A stretch of DNA of 64,000 nucleotides from Nonomuraea muscovyensis. Lineage in GTDB: Bacteria > Actinomycetota > Actinomycetes > Streptosporangiales > Streptosporangiaceae. Below, piece after piece: positions 50,773 to 59,332 of this stretch. The first letter of the stretch is position 1, and each line of letters opens with the position of its first letter. The notes below the pieces were generated by a model. It saw only the letters and a list, made by a program, of their open reading frames with translations, searched no databases and was not told the DNA's origin. The stretch lies in NCBI RefSeq assembly GCF_014207745.1, contig NZ_JACHJB010000001.1, positions 806,001 through 870,000 on the forward strand, written 5' to 3'. A program made the translations under genes and the position numbers.

Positions 50773-51705
50773 ATGGACCTTGAGCTCAGGCACCTCAGAA
50801 TCGTCCGCGCCATCGCGGACGCGGGAAGTGTGAGCAAGGCCGCCGCTCTGCTCGGGCTGGCCCAGCCGGCCCTGACCGCCCAGCTCAAGCGCATCGAGAG
50901 GGCCCTCGGCGGCACCCTGTTCGAGCGCGACCGGCACGGCGCCCGGCCCACCCGCCTCGGCGAGCTGGTCATCGCCAGGGCCCGGGTGCTGCTACCCGCC
51001 GCGCAGGAACTCCAGGACGAGGCGGCCCGGTTCGCCCACGCCCCCTCCCCGGGGTTCCGGATAGGCGCCACCCACGGGCCCATCCTCGGCGGCCTCGTCG
51101 ACCGGCTGGCCACCGGACGCCCGGTCACCACGTACACGAGCTGGTCGGCGCACGAGCTGATCACCCGGGTGGAGCTCGGCCGCCTCGACTTCGCGCTCAT
51201 CGGCGCCTGCGGCGACAGCGGCGCCCCGGCCGGCAGGCTGCCGTGGGAGACCATCAGCGTCGACCCCGTGTTCGTCCTGGTCAGCGAGCAGCACCCGGCG
51301 GCCGCCGAGAAGGAGGTGGAGCTGGCCGACCTCGCGCACGAACAGTGGGCGGTCACCCCCTGCGACGGCTGCTTCGCCGACTGCTTCGCCATCGCCTGCG
51401 CCCGCGCCGGGTTCACGCCGGGCACCATCTACGAGACGGACGTGTCCACCTGCATCCACCTCGTCCAGGTCGGCCGGGCCGTCGCACTCTGCCAGGCCAC
51501 CCACCAGCCCGCGCCGGGGCTGGTCATGCTGCCGCTCGCGGGCACGCCGCTCCGCTGGCGGCACCTCCTCGGCCGCCACCCCTCCGCCCCCGACGCCGCC
51601 TGGGTGCTCGCCCAGGCCCGCCAGGCCCACACCGACACGGTACGGCGCAGTCTCATCTACAGCGACTGGCTGGTCAGAAACACCGGCTACGGCACGGTGT
51701 CGTAA
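50773..51705 (+). CDS. LysR family transcriptional regulator
   Basis: Regulator of 310 aa with a typical N-terminal helix-turn-helix (VSKAAALLGLAQPALTAQLK, ERALGGTLFERDRHG) and a substrate-binding domain. A cluster CDGCFADCF in the effector domain is unusual and could bind metal or form disulphides. ATG 50773 is the natural LysR start (MDLELRHLRIV). No divergent metabolic target is adjacent; only the two small genes lie upstream. Confidence 0.92.
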   Translation: MDLELRHLRIVRAIADAGSVSKAAALLGLAQPALTAQLKRIERALGGTLFERDRHGARPTRLGELVIARARVLLPAAQELQDEAARFAHAPSPGFRIGATHGPILGGLVDRLATGRPVTTYTSWSAHELITRVELGRLDFALIGACGDSGAPAGRLPWETISVDPVFVLVSEQHPAAAEKEVELADLAHEQWAVTPCDGCFADCFAIACARAGFTPGTIYETDVSTCIHLVQVGRAVALCQATHQPAPGLVMLPLAGTPLRWRHLLGRHPSAPDAAWVLAQARQAHTDTVRRSLIYSDWLVRNTGYGTVS

Positions 51706-51708
51706 CCC

Positions 51709-51806
51709 CCACCCCAGACCCTCCACCCCGGACCCCGGACCCCCACCCCAGACCCTGCACCCCAGACCCTGCACCCCGGACCCCCACCGCAGGAGACCCT
51801 CACCCC
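51709..51806. repeat. C-rich degenerate tandem repeat
   Basis: Units such as CCCCAGACCCTGCA and CCCCGGACCCCC recur for about 95 bp between the LysR gene and the convergent phosphatase gene. One strand is almost free of G runs, so the complementary strand is strongly G-rich and could form G-quadruplexes (inference). No gene lies in it. Confidence 0.85.
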
Positions 51807-51812
51807 CGGACC

Positions 51813-52388
51813 TCACGCCAACTCGAACTCCCACCCCGGCCGCCACGCGAACGGCGCGTCCACCAGCTCCTCCAGCGGCACCCCGTCGAGCAGGTGCTGC
51901 AACGCCCACCGGTTGGCCGAGTGCGCGATCACGAGCACGGTGCGCCCTTGCCACTCTGCCCGCACGTCCTCCAGGAACGCCGCCGTCGCCGCCACCACGT
52001 CCCGGTAGCTCTGCCCACCCGGCCACGGCTCGTCGACGTACCGCCGGCGCAACCACGCCACCTCACGCACCGGCCGCCCGTTGTAGACCCCGTAATCACA
52101 CTCCCGCAACCGCGCGTCGAGCCTGACCTCCCTGGTGCCGCGCGAGCCGCCCCCGCCCGTCCCACCGCCACCCCCGACCGCCCCGGCCCCGAAGGCGATC
52201 TCCGCCGTCTGCACAGCACGCCGCAGGTCCGAGGCGTACACCACGTCCACGTCCCACCGCCGCACCCCCAGCTCGACGGCCAATTCCCGCCCCGCCCGCG
52301 ACAACTCCCCAGGCAGCCACCCGGTGGCGACCCCCTCCTCGTTGTCCACGGCGACGGAATGGGTCTCGTAGACCAGCCGCACGCCCAT
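51813..52388 (-). CDS. Histidine phosphatase family protein with altered catalytic motif
   Basis: Phosphoglycerate-mutase-fold protein of 191 aa. The usual RHG motif is THS here (VYETHSVAVDNEEGVATGW), so the first catalytic Arg is absent while the His is kept. SDLRRAVQTAEIAFG and the second His (VLVIAHSANRWAL) remain. A Gly-rich insert (AGAVGGGGGTGGGGSRG) interrupts the middle. I recall similar actinobacterial proteins with ETHS, so this is probably a subfamily feature rather than decay. Confidence 0.85.
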   Translation of the reverse strand: MGVRLVYETHSVAVDNEEGVATGWLPGELSRAGRELAVELGVRRWDVDVVYASDLRRAVQTAEIAFGAGAVGGGGGTGGGGSRGTREVRLDARLRECDYGVYNGRPVREVAWLRRRYVDEPWPGGQSYRDVVAATAAFLEDVRAEWQGRTVLVIAHSANRWALQHLLDGVPLEELVDAPFAWRPGWEFELA

Positions 52389-52541
52389 CCCCCGAAGCTA
52401 CCCCGCTATGCCCTCGGCGTACGGAGACCGGCTCGATCAACCCCCGCGACCGTGGAATGATGTGCGAGGCGGCACGGCGGGACCCCATGCTCTAGCCTTA
52501 GCGTGCGCGTGGGCATCGCCTCACCCGTACAACTGAATCCA

Positions 52542-52615
52542 GGGGCGGTAGCTCAGCCGGTCAGAGCATCGGACTCATAATCCGTGGGTCGTGGGTTCAA
52601 GTCCCACCCGCCCTA
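52542..52615 (+). tRNA. tRNA with CAU anticodon (Met elongator or Ile2)
   Basis: The 74-nt cloverleaf has acceptor GGGGCGG paired with CCGCCCT (one G-T), TAGCTC D-arm start, an anticodon stem TCGGA/TCCGT around CTCATAA, and T-arm GTGGG-TTCAAGT-CCCAC. No CCA is encoded. The CAU anticodon could be read as Met or as lysidine-modified Ile. It is the likely integration site of the adjacent integrase element. Confidence 0.93.
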
Positions 52616-52775
52616 CTCTCTTCACCACCGCATACCTGGTTTGAGCAGGGGTTTCGCGGGATCGCGGGTTACGCGGACAGGCAGGCGGAAGCAGCGGAGA
52701 GCAGCCGTATGCCACCCGTCGCGGAACATACGCGGAATGGATCTTGGGGTGTTTTCCCAGGTCGCACATAGCAAA

Positions 52776-52804
52776 AGACCCCGGATGGCGTCCGGGGTCT
52801 GTTG
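52776..52804 (-). terminator. Intrinsic terminator of the integrase gene
   Basis: A perfect 10-bp stem AGACCCCGGA/TCCGGGGTCT with a 5-nt loop lies 13 nt after the integrase stop. Read on the minus strand it is followed by TTTTGC, a classical Rho-independent terminator. Confidence 0.85.
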
Positions 52805-52816
52805 CGTTCCGCGTGA

Positions 52817-53501
52817 TCACTGCGACAGGGCTTCCAAGATTCGGCCGTTGGCTACCTCGCGCTGTCCGTCGATGCACTTGGCGTAGACCTTGAGCAGCAC
52901 GTCCACCCCGTGGCCTGCGCGCTCGGCGGCTTCCGGGGCATGGACGCCGGCGTTGAGCCAGAGTGAGACGGCCGCGTGCCGCAGGTCGTACGGCCGGGCA
53001 GCGAGCGGGGACGCGACCTGGTCGGGGGTGAGGGCGAAGGCCCGCGCTTCCTTCCAGCCCTTGGAGATGGTCGAGCCCGAGAAGACAGCGCCGGTTCGCG
53101 TGCGGAACAGCCGGCCGTCTTCGGCCACGCCGTGCTGTTCGATGTGCTCGCGGAGGATGGCCACCAGCTCTGGAGGGATCGGCACGACGCGGGTCGTCTT
53201 AACATCGCGGTGTTTCAGGCCCCGTTCGTCGTGCCTCTCCCCCGAGTCCGTGTAGCGCTTGATGCTCTCCGAGCGCGTCTTCTGAAGGGTGAGCAAGCCC
53301 CACCCCTTGTTCGGGAGCAAGCAGTCGTCGTGTCGGAGACCTGCCGCCTCTCCCGGTCGAAGGCCACCGAAGTACATGCAGGCGAACAGCGCCCGCAGCA
53401 TCGGACCACGCGAACGCCCGACGTAGGTCACCACCGTCAGCAGCTCCCGCGCCTGTCCGGGGTTTACGACAGAGCGCCGATCGAGGGCGTGTCCAGTAAA
53501 C
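52817..53501 (-). pseudogene. int: Tyrosine-type site-specific integrase, 5' part lost
   Basis: Only the C-terminal catalytic domain of a phage/AICE-type tyrosine recombinase remains. The first catalytic Arg is in FGGLRPGEAAGLRHDD, the second block is YDLRHAAVSLWL (His-x-x-Arg with Tyr in place of His), then GHGVDVLLKVYAKC with the His and the nucleophile Tyr. The core and N-terminal domains are removed exactly where the ISL3 element begins at 53502. Position and orientation next to the tRNA 3' end indicate a former integrated element. Confidence 0.88.
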
Positions 53502-55125
53502 GGCTCTGTCGCAGAAACGGTGGTGACTGATCGTCTGTGGATGTCACAGTGAGCGATGATCGATGCCACGGTACTGGTGAGCACGGTGTTTGCAGGGCTG
53601 TCGCCGTTGATCGTCCAGGATGTAGCCGATGAGGACCGTGCGATACGGCTACGCATGCGAACCCCAGATCATCCAGGTGCCTGCCCGGACTGTGGCACCA
53701 CGACGAGCAGAGTGCACGGCTATCACCAGCGCATCGTTGCCGACGTCCCTGTTGACGCCCGCCCCGTCGTTCTTGAGGTGCGCGTGCGTCGCCTGGTGTG
53801 CGCCACCGCAGGCTGCAGGAGAACCTTTCGCGAGCAGATTCCCGGACTGCTGCGGCGCTACCAACGTCGAACCGTCCGCTTGGCCACGCAGGTCGCCGCG
53901 GTGGTCAAGGAGTTAGCCGGGCGGGCCGCCGCGCGCACGCTGCAGGTGATGGCCATCCCGGTCACACGGTTCACGGCGCTGCGCATGCTGCTGGCGTTGC
54001 CTCTGCCGTTGGCCGCCGCACCGCGGGTCCTGGGCGTTGACGACTTCGCCCTGCGTAAGGGCGACGTCTACGCAACAATCTTGATCGACGTTGAGACGAA
54101 TCAGCGGATCGACGTGCTGCCCGGCCGCAAGGCCGAGACCTTGACCGACTGGCTGCGTGCCCATCCCGGGGTGGAGGTCGTGTGCCGGGACGGCTCGACG
54201 ACCTACGCCCAGGCCATCCGTGACGCGCTCCCGGACGCGGTGCAGGTCAGTGATCGCTGGCATCTGTGGAACGGCCTGGGCGAAGCGGTCCGCAAGGAGG
54301 TCGGTGCTCACAGCTCCTGCTGGGCCCAACACGGGCCGCCGCTGCAGGACGGCAAGCGCGCGGCCACCACGCTGGAGCGGTGGAGGCAGGTCCATGAGCT
54401 GATCGATGCCGGCGTCGGCCTGCTGGAGACCGCCCGCCGCCTGCAACTGGCGCTGAACACGGTCAAACGCTACGCCCGAGCCAGCGAACCCGAGCGCATG
54501 CGGCGCGCCCCGCAATACCGCCCCACCCTGGTCGACCCCTACCGCGACCACCTACGCGCTCGGCGTGCCGAGGAACCGGCCATCCCGGTGCAGACGCTCC
54601 TGACCGAGATCAAGGAACTCGGGTATACCGGCAGCCAGAACCTCCTCTACCGCTACATCAACCAGGGCCGAGTAGAGGCCGACCGGCCCACGATCTCCGC
54701 CAAGCGGGTCACCCGGCTGCTGCTCAGCAACCCCGACAAGCTCACCGACGCCGACCGTGAGCTGGCCGAACGGCTCAGCTCCAGCTGCGTGGAGATGACC
54801 GTCCTCGTCACCGCTATCCGCGACTTCGCCGCCCTGCTCAAACCCGACCCCAAGAACGACGAACGCCTCGACACCTGGATCCTCATGGTCCGCGCCGCGG
54901 ACCTGCCGCACCTGCATAGCTTCTGCACCGGCCTCGACCAGGACCGGGCCGCCGTCGAGGCCGGACTCACCCTCCCGCATCACAACGGCGGCACCGAAGG
55001 CGTCAACAACAAGACCAAGATGATCAAGCGCCAGATGTACGGTCGGGCCGGCTTCCGGCTGCTACGCCATCGGATCCTGCTCGGGTGACATCACGATCAG
55101 TCACCACCGTTTCTGCGACAGAGCC
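53502..55125 (+). mobile_element. ISL3 family insertion sequence, complete
   Basis: The element is 1624 bp, bounded by perfect 33-bp inverted repeats starting GGCTCTGTCGCAGAAACGGT at 53502 and ending with the complement at 55125. It encloses one transposase gene. The 8 bp outside each end differ (CAGTAAAC versus GAAGACCG), so the expected 8-bp target duplication is missing. Left flank is an integrase and right flank an IS5 transposase, both cut. Confidence 0.93.
53556..55088 (+). CDS. ISL3 family transposase
   Basis: Intact DDE transposase of 510 aa. An N-terminal zinc-finger (CPDCGTTTSRVHGYH; CATAGCRRTF) is followed by a helix-turn-helix. The catalytic core includes VLGVDDFALRKGDVYATILI, VVCRDGSTTYAQAI and the C-terminal Glu in GGTEGVNNKTKMIKRQMYG. 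It fills the element between its inverted repeats and appears functional. G+C is a little lower than in the chromosomal genes. Confidence 0.94.
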   Translation: MIDATVLVSTVFAGLSPLIVQDVADEDRAIRLRMRTPDHPGACPDCGTTTSRVHGYHQRIVADVPVDARPVVLEVRVRRLVCATAGCRRTFREQIPGLLRRYQRRTVRLATQVAAVVKELAGRAAARTLQVMAIPVTRFTALRMLLALPLPLAAAPRVLGVDDFALRKGDVYATILIDVETNQRIDVLPGRKAETLTDWLRAHPGVEVVCRDGSTTYAQAIRDALPDAVQVSDRWHLWNGLGEAVRKEVGAHSSCWAQHGPPLQDGKRAATTLERWRQVHELIDAGVGLLETARRLQLALNTVKRYARASEPERMRRAPQYRPTLVDPYRDHLRARRAEEPAIPVQTLLTEIKELGYTGSQNLLYRYINQGRVEADRPTISAKRVTRLLLSNPDKLTDADRELAERLSSSCVEMTVLVTAIRDFAALLKPDPKNDERLDTWILMVRAADLPHLHSFCTGLDQDRAAVEAGLTLPHHNGGTEGVNNKTKMIKRQMYGRAGFRLLRHRILLG

Positions 55126-55867
55126 GAAGACCGTACAGTCCCTGCAGGAGTGCGAAGGCCTGCTCCACCACCCAGCGTTGTTTGCCCAGGCCAGAGCCGT
55201 GTTCGGTGCCGCGTCGGGCGATCAACGGGCGGATCTGCAGTGCGCGGACCAGCCGCCGGTACTTGTCGTGGTCGTAGCCTCGATCGGCGAGCACGGCGTC
55301 GGGGCGCTGGCGTGGGCGGCCGCGCTTGCCGCGCACCTTGGGGATGGCGTGCAGCAGTGGCATGAGCTGGGTGACGTCGCCCGCGGTTGCCGCCGGTCAC
55401 GATGACGGCGAGGGGGATGCCGGTGGCGTCAGTGATCAGATGGTGCTTGCTGCCGGCCCGTCCCCGATCGACCGGGGACGGCCCGGTCTGCGCCCCCCTT
55501 TTAGAGCTCTGACGTGGGAAGAGTCCACCACAGCGCGGGAGAAGTCGAGGGCATCGGCGGCTCGCAGCCGATCCAGGAGTACTTCGTGCAGGCGCTGCCA
55601 GACGCCGGCGGCGTTCCACTCGGCCAGGCGCCGCCAGCAGGTCATGCCGGAGCCGTAGCCCAGTTCCTGCGGCAGGTGCTCCCACGCGATTCCGGTGTGC
55701 AGCACGAACAAGATGCCCTGCAACGCCAGCCGATCATCCAGCCGCTTGCGTCCCGGATGCCGGAACCGACGCTCACGTTTGGGTAGCAACGGCTCGATGG
55801 TCTGCCATAACTCGTCGCTGACCTCCCAGGGCTTCAGTCGCGCCATCCCCGCTCCTCTCGCCACCAC
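55126..55867 (-). pseudogene. IS5 family transposase, frameshifted and truncated
   Basis: The first frame (55867-55436) encodes the N-terminal IS5 part (KPWEVSDELWQTIEPLLP; GIAWEHLPQELGYGSGMTCW). An AAAAGGGGGG run at 55497-55506 (minus strand) looks like the programmed slippery site of IS427-type elements and leads to the frame with GPSPVDRGRAGSKHHLI. A second, unprogrammed shift near 55389 (extra G in CCGCGGGCGAC) is needed to reach RPDAVLADRGYDHDKYRR. The last residues read into the ISL3 inverted repeat, so the true C-terminus is lost. Confidence 0.85.
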
Positions 55868-55912
55868 TACAGCGAGAGATCAAAGCACAACAGAGATCAT
55901 TCTGTTAGCCCC
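55126..55912 (-). mobile_element. IS5 family (IS427-group-like) remnant
   Basis: This is the remainder of an IS5-type element cut at its 3' transposase end by the ISL3 copy. The outer end is placed near 55912, after the leader ending AGAGATCATTCTGTTAG; no partner inverted repeat remains to confirm it. The next bases belong to an IS3 fragment. Confidence 0.75.
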
Positions 55913-55917
55913 TATTA

Positions 55918-56211
55918 GTGGCCGACGCCCTGCGCGCCGCCGCCCGCGACCGCGGCGGGCTGAACGGAGCAATCTTTCACTCCGATCACGGAGCGCAATA
56001 CAGCACTGCGCTGAGCTGGGCGTTGTCCAGTCCATGGGCGCGGTCGGCTCCAGCGCCGACAACGCGGCGGCCGAGTCATTCAATGCCACGTTGAAGCGCG
56101 AGACACTCCAAGGCAGGACCAACTGGCCGACCGCCCGCCACGCCCGTCTGGAGGTGTTCCGCTGGGTCAGCCACTACAACACCCGACGCCGCCACTCCAC
56201 GCTCGGGGCCG
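55918..56211 (+). pseudogene. IS3 family transposase OrfB fragment
   Basis: Only the last third of an IS3 OrfB integrase domain is left: FHSDHGAQYS-type sequence (out of frame in part), MGAVGSSADNAAAESFNATL, KRETLQ and HYNTRRRHSTLG. It resembles the copy at 62323-63540 but has clear base differences and lacks about 30 bp around 56010, which shifts the frame. It is bounded by the IS5 remnant and the IS481 remnant. Confidence 0.85.
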
Positions 56212-57367
56212 AGCCACACCTGCTGTCTGCCGATCGACAGGTTGCCCGAGGCGGGCACGACTCGCTTCACCTCGACCACACGGGTGGCCAGTGGGTCGAG
56301 CAGCGGATCGGACACGACGGGCTCGCCCGAAGCCGGCTCAGTAGCCGGCTCAGTGGGGCCGGTGTCGGGCAGCGCGTCACCGGGCAGCGAGGTCAGGCTG
56401 GGCGGCAAGTGCAGCGGGATCTCCTGCTCACCCGGCGAGCACGCTTCGTCTGGCCGGCCGGCGAAGAACCTGCCGGCGGGGCAGGCAGCGCTTGATGAGG
56501 TCGGGCGGTGTTGTAGTAGTCGGCGAAGCCATCCACCGACTCCTGCGCCTGCTCGATCGAGTCGAACGGCAGTGCCTCATCCAGCAGCTCCCGGCGAACT
56601 GTTTGATGGAAACGCTCGATCTTGCCTGTGGTGGTCGGGGATCGCGGCTGGGTATGCCGCAACGTGACGCCGTTCTCCCGGCAGATGCGCTCGAACAACA
56701 CCTCGCCGGCCCTGGGCCCGCCCAACCGGCCGGTGAACTGCTTGCCGTTGTCGGTCAGCACCTCCAGCGGCACCCCATAGGCGCGCATCGCCTGAGCGAA
56801 CGCGGCGCACACCATCCGCCCGGTCGGTCGCGCCACCACCGAAGCGATCACGCAGAACCGCGAGTGATCGTCCACCCCAGTGATCAGCTTGGCCTCGCCG
56901 CCGTCGGCCAGGCGCAGCCCGCCCATGATGTCCAGCTGCCACAACTGCATCGGCCCCGGCCGCTCCCAGCGCACGTAATCCTCGCGCTTGCGCCGGCGCG
57001 CCACCGGCTCGATCAACGCGTTGCGCACCAGCGCCCGATAGACGGCCGCCCGCGACGGCAGTGGTTCCACTCCACGCCGTCCCAGTTCCCACAGCAGAGT
57101 GCGCGGCCCCCACCGCGGATGCGCCCGCCGCAACTCACAGATCAATGCCTCCACCGCGGCCGGCATCTGCATCGGATGGGAGCGGACCCGATGCGAACGA
57201 TCAGCCAGCCCGGCCAGCCCGCCCTCCTGATACCGGCGCACCTACGTATGCACCGACTGCCGCGAGACCCCATATCGGGCGGCCACCTCGGTGACCTTCA
57301 CCCCGGACAGCACCTCGATCACCGCGTGATAGCGCTGCTCCACGACGCTCAACTCCACCAACGCCAT
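56212..57367 (-). pseudogene. IS481 family transposase with nonsense and frameshift mutations
   Basis: From ATG 57367 the reading begins MALVELSVVEQRYHAVIEVL and continues to codon 42, where TAG (57244-57242) replaces what should be Trp in HTWVRRYQEG. The integrase core is otherwise clear: QLDIMGGLRLADGGEAKLIT, EVLTDNGKQFTGRLGG, and the Glu region HTQPRSPTTTGKIERFHQ. Near 56477 one base is missing, after which the frame with IPLHLPPSLTSLPGD and VVPASGNLSIGRQQVWLGP continues the family's C-terminus. It then ends abruptly at the IS3 fragment. Confidence 0.88.
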
Positions 57368-57410
57368 CCCGGCCTCCCCCGAAGCGTCGATAACGCCGCG
57401 AGAAGGCACA
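56212..57410 (-). mobile_element. IS481 family remnant
   Basis: The interval holds the decayed IS481 transposase gene and its leader. The 3' end is truncated where the IS3 fragment begins. No intact terminal repeats could be recognised, so both ends are approximate. Confidence 0.7.
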
Positions 57411-57417
57411 GAAGACG

Positions 57418-58252
57418 ATCAAGGAGCACTTTTCATCCTGAGTGGCGGCCTTCTTCGATGAGCTGTAGGACGAGGATGGCCTGCACGATCGTGGTGGCGC
57501 GGTGCGGGCAGCAGCGCAGCCGGGTCAGGACCTTCCAGGTCTTCAAGGTGGCAACGGCGCGTTCTCCGCAGGCGCGGATGCGGGCGTGTGCGCGGTTGAC
57601 CGAGCGCTGATGGCGCGACAGCGGCGGCCGCAGCCGATGACCTTTGAACGGCGTGCGGATGCTGCCGCCCGCGCCTTGATAGCCCTTGTCGGCGAAGGTC
57701 TTGACCCCTGCGGCGGTCAGCGCGTCGATCAGGCCGGTGGCGCGTGCCGCGGTCAGGTCATGCGTGGCGCCGGGCAGCGCGGGTGAGGCCCAGACGATCC
57801 GGCCGGATGGGTCGGCCAGGACCTGCACGTTCACGCCGTGGCGTCGGTGTTTGCCGGAGTAGTACGGCCGTTCGTCGGCCAGCCTGTCGATCGGGATCAA
57901 GGTGCCGTCCAGGATGGTGTAGGCCAGCCGGTCGGCGCGTATGACGGCGGCGTGGACGTCGTCGGCGAGCATGGAGAGCAGGTCGACCGCTTCGCGGACG
58001 TAGCGCCAGGCGGTGCTGGTGCCGATGGCGAAGCCCGCAGCCAGACGCGCGTAGGTGTCGCCGTTGCGCAGGTGGGCGAGGACGAGCAGGGCCTGCCGGG
58101 ACGCATCCAGGCGCCGCCATCGGCAGCGGCGCTCGGCACGCCGGGTACGGATGAGCTCGGCCAGGCGGATCAGGGTGTGATTGGACAGCGGAATCGCGGC
58201 GCGGTAAGACAGCAACGAGGCTCTCCGGTAGAGGCATCGGATCTTGGTCGAC
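57418..58252 (-). mobile_element. IS5-like (DDE_Tnp_4/HARBI1-type) insertion sequence
   Basis: The transposase gene is flanked by weakly similar ends (GATCAAGG on the left; GACCAAGA on the opposite strand at the right), which I take as approximate boundaries. A 12-bp inverted repeat GGTAAGACAGCA/TGCTGTCTTACC (58203-58214 and 58253-58264) lies across the right end. Confidence 0.55.
57433..58215 (-). CDS. IS5-like transposase, DDE_Tnp_4 type
   Basis: Transposase of 260 aa with an N-terminal helix-turn-helix (RLAAGFAIGTSTAWRYVREA) and a DDE core: AYTILDGTLIPIDRLADERP, the KHRRHGVNVQVLADPSGRIV strand, KTFADKGYQGAG and a C-terminal RACGERAVATLKTWKVL with the last acidic residue. The reading frame is uninterrupted, so it may be functional. 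Confidence 0.88.
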   Translation of the reverse strand: MLSYRAAIPLSNHTLIRLAELIRTRRAERRCRWRRLDASRQALLVLAHLRNGDTYARLAAGFAIGTSTAWRYVREAVDLLSMLADDVHAAVIRADRLAYTILDGTLIPIDRLADERPYYSGKHRRHGVNVQVLADPSGRIVWASPALPGATHDLTAARATGLIDALTAAGVKTFADKGYQGAGGSIRTPFKGHRLRPPLSRHQRSVNRAHARIRACGERAVATLKTWKVLTRLRCCPHRATTIVQAILVLQLIEEGRHSG

Positions 58253-58264
58253 TGCTGTCTTACC

Positions 58265-59090
58265 GGGAGCCTCTTCTCATGCCAACTCGTCCCGGCGCCG
58301 CCCCTGCTGACCAGCGCGATCAGGTTGGAAAAGCCTCAAGGTGTCAAGCATCAAGCGAGGCCAGAGTGTCAACCATCAAGCGAGACCGGACATCATAGCG
58401 ACCGAACCACTTGCCGAATTGTTCTCATAGGGATCAAGCGGCGGCGCGGCGCGCCGCCGCGCCTCCGGCCCTCCGCCCGCCCGCCGTCCCAGCGTGCGGC
58501 CTGGGGGCCGGTCCCGAACGGCGGCGGGACACCGGGCCGAGCGCCGCACGCCGGACCCGCCGTACCGACCTGAACGCACCGGCCGGGGTTGCCACGCCCC
58601 CGGCACAGATGCAGCCCAACGATCGCCACGCCGTGGCTGGCAGCTGTAAGTGTATGGGGGCGATCGCCGATCCAGGGCTCGTTCCTCACCCCGGCTCACC
58701 GTGGAGCGTGGCTGATCACCACGTTGTTGTGGGCAGTCCAGTGACGTTGAGTACGAACTGAAGGTGGTTGACCGCGACGGAACAGGCCGTAGACCGTGAA
58801 CTATCGGCCGTAGCAGACCGGTACGTCACGACACGGCGCCCGGTCCGGACCCCTTTGATCAACTGCCGGCCTGCCCCACTTCGGCGGACGTCCCTTGCAT
58901 GATGCAGCAGGCAGATGCGGCTCCAGCGCTGCCCACACGCGCGTCAGTGAGGTCGTGCCGCCGCCTCACCGCTACGCTGGGCACGAGATCTCAGTTTTCG
59001 TTCTTCTTGGTTGTTGAACCAAGTATCGGAGGCCTCTTCATCTCACGACCACTGACACACCGAACATGTCGTGATCTCTTGAAATACGAT
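58265..59090. other. Non-coding stretch with short direct repeats
   Basis: I see no credible gene here; the ORFs are short and unlike known proteins. The sequence GTGTCAA(G/C)CATCAAGCGAG occurs twice (about 58339-58357 and 58364-58382), and such repeated short motifs are typical of IS21-family ends, so this may be another element scar. The rest drops in G+C toward 59000. Confidence 0.5.
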
Positions 59091-59300
59091 CTAGTCGAAC
59101 TCGCCGTCTTTTACTCCTTCAATAAACGCTTTCCATTCGCTAGACGTAAAGACTAGCACTGGACCGGTACGGTTCCTGCTGTTGCGGACACCGCGGCGCC
59201 CACTGGATAGATCGGCAACCTCAACGCAGTTATCGGTTGTCTGCGACGGAGTCGCCTTGCGCCACTCAGCTGTCGCCAGTTCCCAGGAGAGGCTATCCAT
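59091..59300 (-). CDS. DUF397 domain protein (orphan)
   Basis: DUF397 protein of 69 aa: WRKATPSQTTDNCVEVADLS, RGVRNSRNRTGPVLVFTSSE, WKAFIEGVKDGEFD. The usual partner, an HTH-DUF5753 regulator, is missing; upstream is only an incomplete ORF on the same strand. G+C is visibly lower than in the copy at 33406-33642, fitting a transferred origin. Confidence 0.88.
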   Translation of the reverse strand: MDSLSWELATAEWRKATPSQTTDNCVEVADLSSGRRGVRNSRNRTGPVLVFTSSEWKAFIEGVKDGEFD

Positions 59301-59332
59301 CGGCTCGTGTCTCCTTGCCGTCGGCGTCTCAG

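Noticed and set aside
52575..52877. Minus-strand ORF of 100 aa ending RVGLEPTTHGL
   Set aside because: The C-terminal motif is the well-known artefact of translating the antisense of a tRNA gene (52542-52615). The remainder has no family likeness.
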